Below are positions 32,970 to 36,796 of a DNA stretch of 36,796 bases, piece by piece; the first letter of the stretch is position 1; every line of letters begins with the position of its first letter. This DNA is from Sphingobacteriaceae bacterium. GTDB lineage: Bacteria > Bacteroidota > Bacteroidia > Sphingobacteriales > Sphingobacteriaceae. The stretch covers positions 1-36,796 of the forward strand of contig CANHCS010000015.1 of the NCBI GenBank assembly GCA_947459195.1. The letters are read 5' to 3'. The notes beneath the pieces were generated by a model that searched no databases, was not told the DNA's origin, and worked only from the letters and a program-made list of their open reading frames with translations. The translations under genes were made by a program, and so were the position numbers.

Positions 32970-34142
32970 CTACTCTTTTACTCCATTACGGTAAATTGCA
33001 CTTTTAACTTTACCATCAAGAGTTACTGTCACCTTACCTTCGAATTTCCCATCAATTAAATCGCCTTTAATATATTCTCTGGTTTGTGCATTGTAATAAG
33101 TACCTGAGATTGGAATATTCTTTCTGAAGTTACCTTCAAAATAACTTCCTGGATAATGCTTTGTTGGATCCTTGTAGCTCATCTTTCCTTTCCCTTCAAT
33201 TACATCATTTACAAATTCCCCATTATAATCATATTCTTCGTTGCTTTGTCTTCCCAAACCGCTCAGTTTGAAATTAGTAAATTGTCCCTCCGAAGTAGTG
33301 CCGTCAAACGCCGTTCTTTTTCCTTTAAAATCAAATATGTCACTAAAAGAGCCGTCGTATTTTGTAACCATCTGATTCTTCTCATCAAATGCAATACATA
33401 CTACTGATCCTTTGGGCATACCTTCTACATTGCCATAATAAATAAATTTACCAGATTTAATCGTGCCGAAGTTTATAAAGTCGATTTCCAACACCCCTTT
33501 TTCCACCAAGGATTCATTTTTAAACTTACCTGAACGTTTGATTTTATATTTCAGCTCATTCGTAGTAGAATCAACAGCATAATTTGAAATACTTCCATTA
33601 ATTATTCGTAATCTTTTCTCTTTGTCCATATCAGAGAATAAACCTGAATATTCTTTGACAATATTTTGAATTGGAGTTATTTTATTAAGTTCGTTTTTAC
33701 ATAAATAATCAAGGTTTTTTTCAAAAAAAGATGAATCACTTAGTCCGTACAAGTAACCATATCCATTAATAAAGTCATCCCTAAATTGGCCAATAAATAA
33801 TGTGACAACTCCCAACTTTATACCATTGCCATTATACATTCCACCCTTAAACTCGCCTGCATAAAAGAGCGAGTCTGGGGAATATTTTATTCCATAGCCG
33901 TCAGGTAGATTATTTTTTAAATCCCCCCAGTACAAAACTTTTTCAGAAAACTTAAAATTAGGATTTTGCTTCTTTATGAAATTGAAATCTAATGTGTTCG
34001 TATTATCAACTGAAAGTAAATACTCGTATATTTTTTGATTTACAGATGAATCTTGCTTCGCATTTGTATGCTGCCCTTTAACATTAATTATACTTATTGT
34101 AATCAAGCTTAATATCGATAGTGTTCTTTTCAAACAAATCAT
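32970..34142 (-). CDS. Secreted MORN-repeat protein
   Basis: From the ATG at 34142 the protein has 390 residues with a signal peptide (LSILSLITISIINVKGQ). An upstream ATG at 34181 would put 13 charged residues before the signal peptide. MORN repeats follow, in two groups: YWGDLKNNLPDGYGIKY, FYAGEFKGGMYNGNGIKL and FIGQFRDDFINGYGYLYG early on, and YDGSFSD, YNGEFVNDVIEGKGKMSY, YFEGNFRKNI and IKGDLIDGKFEGKV later. MORN repeats bind lipids or other proteins and are often found in envelope proteins. The gene is AT-rich compared with the first 27 kb, which fits acquisition. Its function is unknown. Confidence 0.72.
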   Translation of the reverse strand: MICLKRTLSILSLITISIINVKGQHTNAKQDSSVNQKIYEYLLSVDNTNTLDFNFIKKQNPNFKFSEKVLYWGDLKNNLPDGYGIKYSPDSLFYAGEFKGGMYNGNGIKLGVVTLFIGQFRDDFINGYGYLYGLSDSSFFEKNLDYLCKNELNKITPIQNIVKEYSGLFSDMDKEKRLRIINGSISNYAVDSTTNELKYKIKRSGKFKNESLVEKGVLEIDFINFGTIKSGKFIYYGNVEGMPKGSVVCIAFDEKNQMVTKYDGSFSDIFDFKGKRTAFDGTTSEGQFTNFKLSGLGRQSNEEYDYNGEFVNDVIEGKGKMSYKDPTKHYPGSYFEGNFRKNIPISGTYYNAQTREYIKGDLIDGKFEGKVTVTLDGKVKSAIYRNGVKE

Positions 34143-34356
34143 ATAATTATCATCTAGTTCTTTTATTATGTTCCTTTTCAAATTTTAAAGAGCAAAAGAA
34201 TGTCCCACTAACTTTCCAACATTCATACATATTCCCATTTCTGATACCTTGTGAATATGTTTGATATCTTTTGCAAGTTTTAGTTTATTAATAATAGAGA
34301 TCTATGTGGTTTTAACATCTTAGCCTTGCTAAGTTTAAGTGATGATCTTTATAAAC

Positions 34357-36270
34357 CTAACGGTAAGAATTCAAATCGTATCTTTGTAAATCTCCACCAT
34401 TCTTGTATTTTAACTCTGCTTTTAGACTAAACTTGCCTTCCAAAATCTCCCACCTACAGTAATAATCACCTGCTCTGGTGTATTTCAAACCCTCGGAGAC
34501 AATTTTCGCGCTGCCATTTGAATATAGATATAAATCAAGAGAATATTGATAGTCATAAAAATGGATAATATCATAACTGATTACTCCTTGTAATGATACG
34601 TTACTATTGATTTTGAAACTATATTTAGAATCAAATATATTTTGTTCGCTATTATCATATAAAGCAAACTTTATCAGTTTTTGGAATTCATTTGAAACTT
34701 TTGCGGTTAGTGTTCCTTTTGCGTTACACACTTTACATTGCTCTTTCCAAGCTTTTAACACTATTTCTCTTTGATTTTTACAAACTGAGCAATAATTGTA
34801 ATACCTCTGTGTATCTGTCCAATAGCTACAATTAGAGCAATCTTTAGTAGTTTTTCTTGAAAAGTATTTATAGCCAAAACAGTTTTTGCAAGAATATGTA
34901 AGTTGAATTGACCCATTTTGGGGAGAATTATTAAATTTTTGATTTAAGGCAAGAGCTTCTTTTTCCTCACTTTTTCTAATTAACTCTTGTTTTTTAGTTA
35001 CAACCTTTGTCTGAATATCTTTTTTATTTTTTGCGTAAATAGCATAAATTGATTTTGGATAAGTATTAATAAATCTATCTAATGGATCTGCTGAGTTAGT
35101 TTTTGCCGCCTCAGTATAAAAGTCTGCTATTTTCACTACATTGTTAAAGTCTAATCTTTGCTTAATTGTTAAAATTTCTGCTTTTATCTGGTTGAGAAAG
35201 TAAAGTTCTTTAGAATTGGGGTATTCGTTGTTAAAGTCGTCTATAAGCTTTGTAAGCGTATCTAGGAGCTGTGCTGTGTTTATTGTGCTGCCCTCTACAG
35301 TGAATGCAGTAGACACTAGCATATTTGATTGATATCTATACTCCGAACTTGTTGATGTAAATGGAATTATTCCATCGTCACGGTTATAAGACCCATCAGT
35401 TTTGCTAAACTCGAAGGTGAATCTTTTTATATGCTGTCCATATTTATTAAATATGTCTGCGTAACCATTATAGATTTCTGAGATCTTGAAATTTTTGATG
35501 GCGAGTTTCGCCTTTGTATCTAATAACCCTATTCCTGAATAATTTCTCAAAAAATACTGATACGATGATATGCTATTCTCGTTCTGGGCTTTTTCGAAGG
35601 CTAAAGCCGATTGTTTGTATCTTGCCTCACTGATTTGAGGCGAATTTGGATTTTGAATGATAAACTTAGTGTACGCATCCAGATTGTTGACAGCACTGGC
35701 ATTTTCATATCTCAAAGCATATCTAATATTAATAGCACTATCAATCACAAAGGACTTAGGATATTTTTCTATAAAAAAACTAATTGCTGATTCTGATCCT
35801 CTATGTGCATTTAATAACTTAAATTGGATTTCTTCACTCTGTTTAGTCAAATTATGTTCACAAAGTTCAATCTCTTTACACAGTTTTTCTTTGTCCTTTT
35901 CACCAAAATATTTATGATGATATGTAATTAAACTATCAATGCTATTATAGGCAAGATCATAGTTTTTTAATGCATATTCTTCCGAATTAAATAATAAGTA
36001 GCTTAAATATTCGTGAACATAATTATCAGGATATTTAGCTTTAAAATCATTCAATTTTTCAGTAGCATCTTCAAATTTCTTTTCATTGATATCTTTATAA
36101 ATACTTCTAATTCTTCCGAATTCAACAGCATCAGATACTCTATTTTTAGTAAACTCAAAAGCACCCGTGGCACCTTCTTTTATACCCTTAGCTATCTTTT
36201 TCAATACTTGAGCATCGGCGGTATTTATTGCTATAAGTTGAAATAATAAAACATAAAGGACCTGTTTCAT
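34357..36270 (-). CDS. Large secreted protein with helical repeats and four CxxC motifs, function unknown
   Basis: The 637 residues begin with a signal peptide (LYVLLFQLIAINTADAQ). Residues about 55-430 are helical, with repeats such as FIEKYPKSFVIDSAI, FIIQNPNSPQISEARY and FINTYPKSIYA that look like TPR/BamD-type units. At about 461-515 four CxxC pairs occur: Cys461/464, 478/481, 494/497 and 512/515, a spacing reminiscent of the DnaJ zinc finger (CKVCNAKG). The last 120 residues are beta-rich. The gene is very AT-rich. I do not recognise a named family. A zinc-dependent protein-binding role in the periplasm is inference. A MORN-repeat gene lies downstream with a 214-base gap. Confidence 0.6.
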   Translation of the reverse strand: MKQVLYVLLFQLIAINTADAQVLKKIAKGIKEGATGAFEFTKNRVSDAVEFGRIRSIYKDINEKKFEDATEKLNDFKAKYPDNYVHEYLSYLLFNSEEYALKNYDLAYNSIDSLITYHHKYFGEKDKEKLCKEIELCEHNLTKQSEEIQFKLLNAHRGSESAISFFIEKYPKSFVIDSAINIRYALRYENASAVNNLDAYTKFIIQNPNSPQISEARYKQSALAFEKAQNENSISSYQYFLRNYSGIGLLDTKAKLAIKNFKISEIYNGYADIFNKYGQHIKRFTFEFSKTDGSYNRDDGIIPFTSTSSEYRYQSNMLVSTAFTVEGSTINTAQLLDTLTKLIDDFNNEYPNSKELYFLNQIKAEILTIKQRLDFNNVVKIADFYTEAAKTNSADPLDRFINTYPKSIYAIYAKNKKDIQTKVVTKKQELIRKSEEKEALALNQKFNNSPQNGSIQLTYSCKNCFGYKYFSRKTTKDCSNCSYWTDTQRYYNYCSVCKNQREIVLKAWKEQCKVCNAKGTLTAKVSNEFQKLIKFALYDNSEQNIFDSKYSFKINSNVSLQGVISYDIIHFYDYQYSLDLYLYSNGSAKIVSEGLKYTRAGDYYCRWEILEGKFSLKAELKYKNGGDLQRYDLNSYR

Positions 36271-36586
36271 AGAATGACTTTAGTTATAGATTCTTTAACT
36301 CAGAAATAGTTTTCAATTATTGAGAGTTATTTAATGTTGAATTGTCTCATTATAAACTAATTTATGCAACATCCATTGATTAAACAATTTTTAGGTAATA
36401 GTTGTCTAAACCAAACATCATATTCTGGTTTGAACACAGTATTCTTGTAAAATAACTCGATTTCTCAAACCCCGCCACCCTCTAATTGAAAATAAATAAT
36501 TGTCGAATTGAGCTTCGTACAAATAAAAAGAATATCTAAATTAGAGTGGAGATAATTAAAAGGGGCTGTTAATGTCTGTTTTAAAG

Positions 36587-36605
36587 TGTACCCAAAACTG
36601 TACCC
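36587..36605. repeat. Short direct repeats TGTACCC
   Basis: Two copies of TGTACCC are separated by five bases. The 12-base period is close to one helical turn. The position about 50 bases from the probable attachment site would suit recombinase or excisionase binding, but this is only a suggestion. Confidence 0.3.
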
Positions 36606-36618
36606 AGCTAACAAAAGA

Positions 36619-36649
36619 AAGCCCCTAAGTTGTTGAAACTTAGAGGCTT
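36619..36649 (-). terminator. Intrinsic terminator of the tRNA-Lys/tRNA-Asp unit
   Basis: Read on the minus strand, a 13-bp stem with one mismatch (arm AAGCCTCTAAGTT) and a five-base loop is followed by a T-rich stretch. It lies 14 bases after the tRNA-Asp 3' end. Confidence 0.8.
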
Positions 36650-36663
36650 TTATCGTTCTTTAG

Positions 36664-36737
36664 CGGTCTGGACGGGACTCGAACCCGCGACCCCATGCGT
36701 GACAGGCATGTATTCTAACCAGCTGAACTACCAGACC
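36664..36737 (-). tRNA. tRNA-Asp (anticodon GTC)
   Basis: The minus strand folds into a full cloverleaf. The acceptor stem is GGTCTGG with CCAGACC, the discriminator is G, the D-arm contains AGCTGGTTA, the anticodon loop is CTGTCAC with GTC, and the T-arm is GCGGG-TTCGAGT-CCCGT. CCA is not encoded. A partial copy of its 3' end occurs at 30241-30262. Confidence 0.95.
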
Positions 36738-36740
36738 AAG

Positions 36741-36796
36741 TGATCCCGCTGGGACTCGAACCCAGGACCCCAACATTAAAAGTGTTATGCTCTACC
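36741..36796 (-). tRNA. tRNA-Lys (anticodon TTT), truncated by the window edge
   Basis: The minus strand shows the 3' portion: anticodon stem TAACA/TGTTG with loop CTTTTAA (anticodon TTT), variable region, T-arm CTGGG-TTCGAGT-CCCAG and acceptor strand CGGGATC. The 5' acceptor strand lies beyond the window. It is three bases upstream of tRNA-Asp, in one transcript. Confidence 0.9.

Larger units (their letters stand above)
36271..36663. other. Non-coding region before tRNA-Asp
   Basis: No gene was recognised. The left part is AT-rich. At the right end are the TGTACCC direct repeats (36587-36605) and the terminator of the tRNA unit (36619-36649). No integrase gene is present here, which is where one would be expected in an intact tRNA-associated element. 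Confidence 0.6.

Noticed and set aside
36619-36649. Hairpin as an attachment site core
   Set aside because: It is explained as the intrinsic terminator of the tRNA unit; the shared sequence with the left end begins after it, in the tRNA flank.
1-36796. CRISPR arrays, insertion sequences, prophage genes, toxin-antitoxin or restriction systems
   Set aside because: No regularly spaced repeats, transposase, integrase, capsid or defence-system motifs were found on either strand.

Overview
The window looks like chromosomal DNA from a Bacteroidota species of the Pedobacter/Sphingobacteriaceae type. The basis is protein style (TonB receptors with carboxypeptidase-like N-terminal domains, PorT-like barrels, lipoproteins with CKK after the lipobox, DUF4403, CotH, S9 peptidase), the near absence of Shine-Dalgarno sequences, and -7 elements resembling TAnnTTTG. 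No rRNA, CRISPR array, transposase or integrase was seen.

Layout. (1) 68-4373, plus strand: a tight gene string with dCTP deaminase, an enoyl-CoA isomerase and a 2,4-dienoyl-CoA reductase (the two auxiliary enzymes of unsaturated fatty acid beta-oxidation), RidA, ClpS and a CotH lipoprotein, meeting a convergent DUF4403 lipoprotein. (2) 7881-10723: a light-energy cassette with a green-type proton-pumping rhodopsin (D/T/E motif), a strong hairpin terminator, then lycopene cyclase and a Brp/Blh carotene dioxygenase that makes retinal. (3) 10940-18188: OmpA lipoprotein, a FecA-like receptor behind two metalloregulator-like boxes, and a Fur/Zur-type regulator operon with a second TonB receptor and a lipoprotein. 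(4) 18293-27803: envelope proteins of an apparent regulon, plus rhlE. (5) 28026-30005: S9 peptidase. (6) 30188-36796: a variable region bordered on the right by tRNA-Asp and tRNA-Lys and on the left by a duplicated 22-bp tRNA-Asp 3' end; it holds umuDC, broken gene pieces, a MORN-repeat protein and a large AT-rich protein of unknown function.

The most interesting candidate system is a family of three paralogues (5836-7176, 18293-19642, 19857-21173). Each has a signal peptide, a periplasmic propeller-like domain, one membrane helix and a conserved cytoplasmic domain of about 105 residues that looks like a winged helix. A dyad DNA motif (GTGA[C/A]-N7-AATTCAC, with spacing variants) lies 58-86 bp before the start of all three, and also before two FG-GAP lipoprotein genes and one outer-membrane barrel gene. 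For five of these six genes a -7-like element lies about 43-52 bp downstream of the motif centre. I infer a membrane-bound one-component sensor/activator family controlling itself and a set of envelope proteins. This is inference from sequence only.

Other notable points are a UmuD homologue whose catalytic Ser and Lys are both replaced, a 23-bp palindrome in its probable promoter, and signs of integration at tRNA-Asp.
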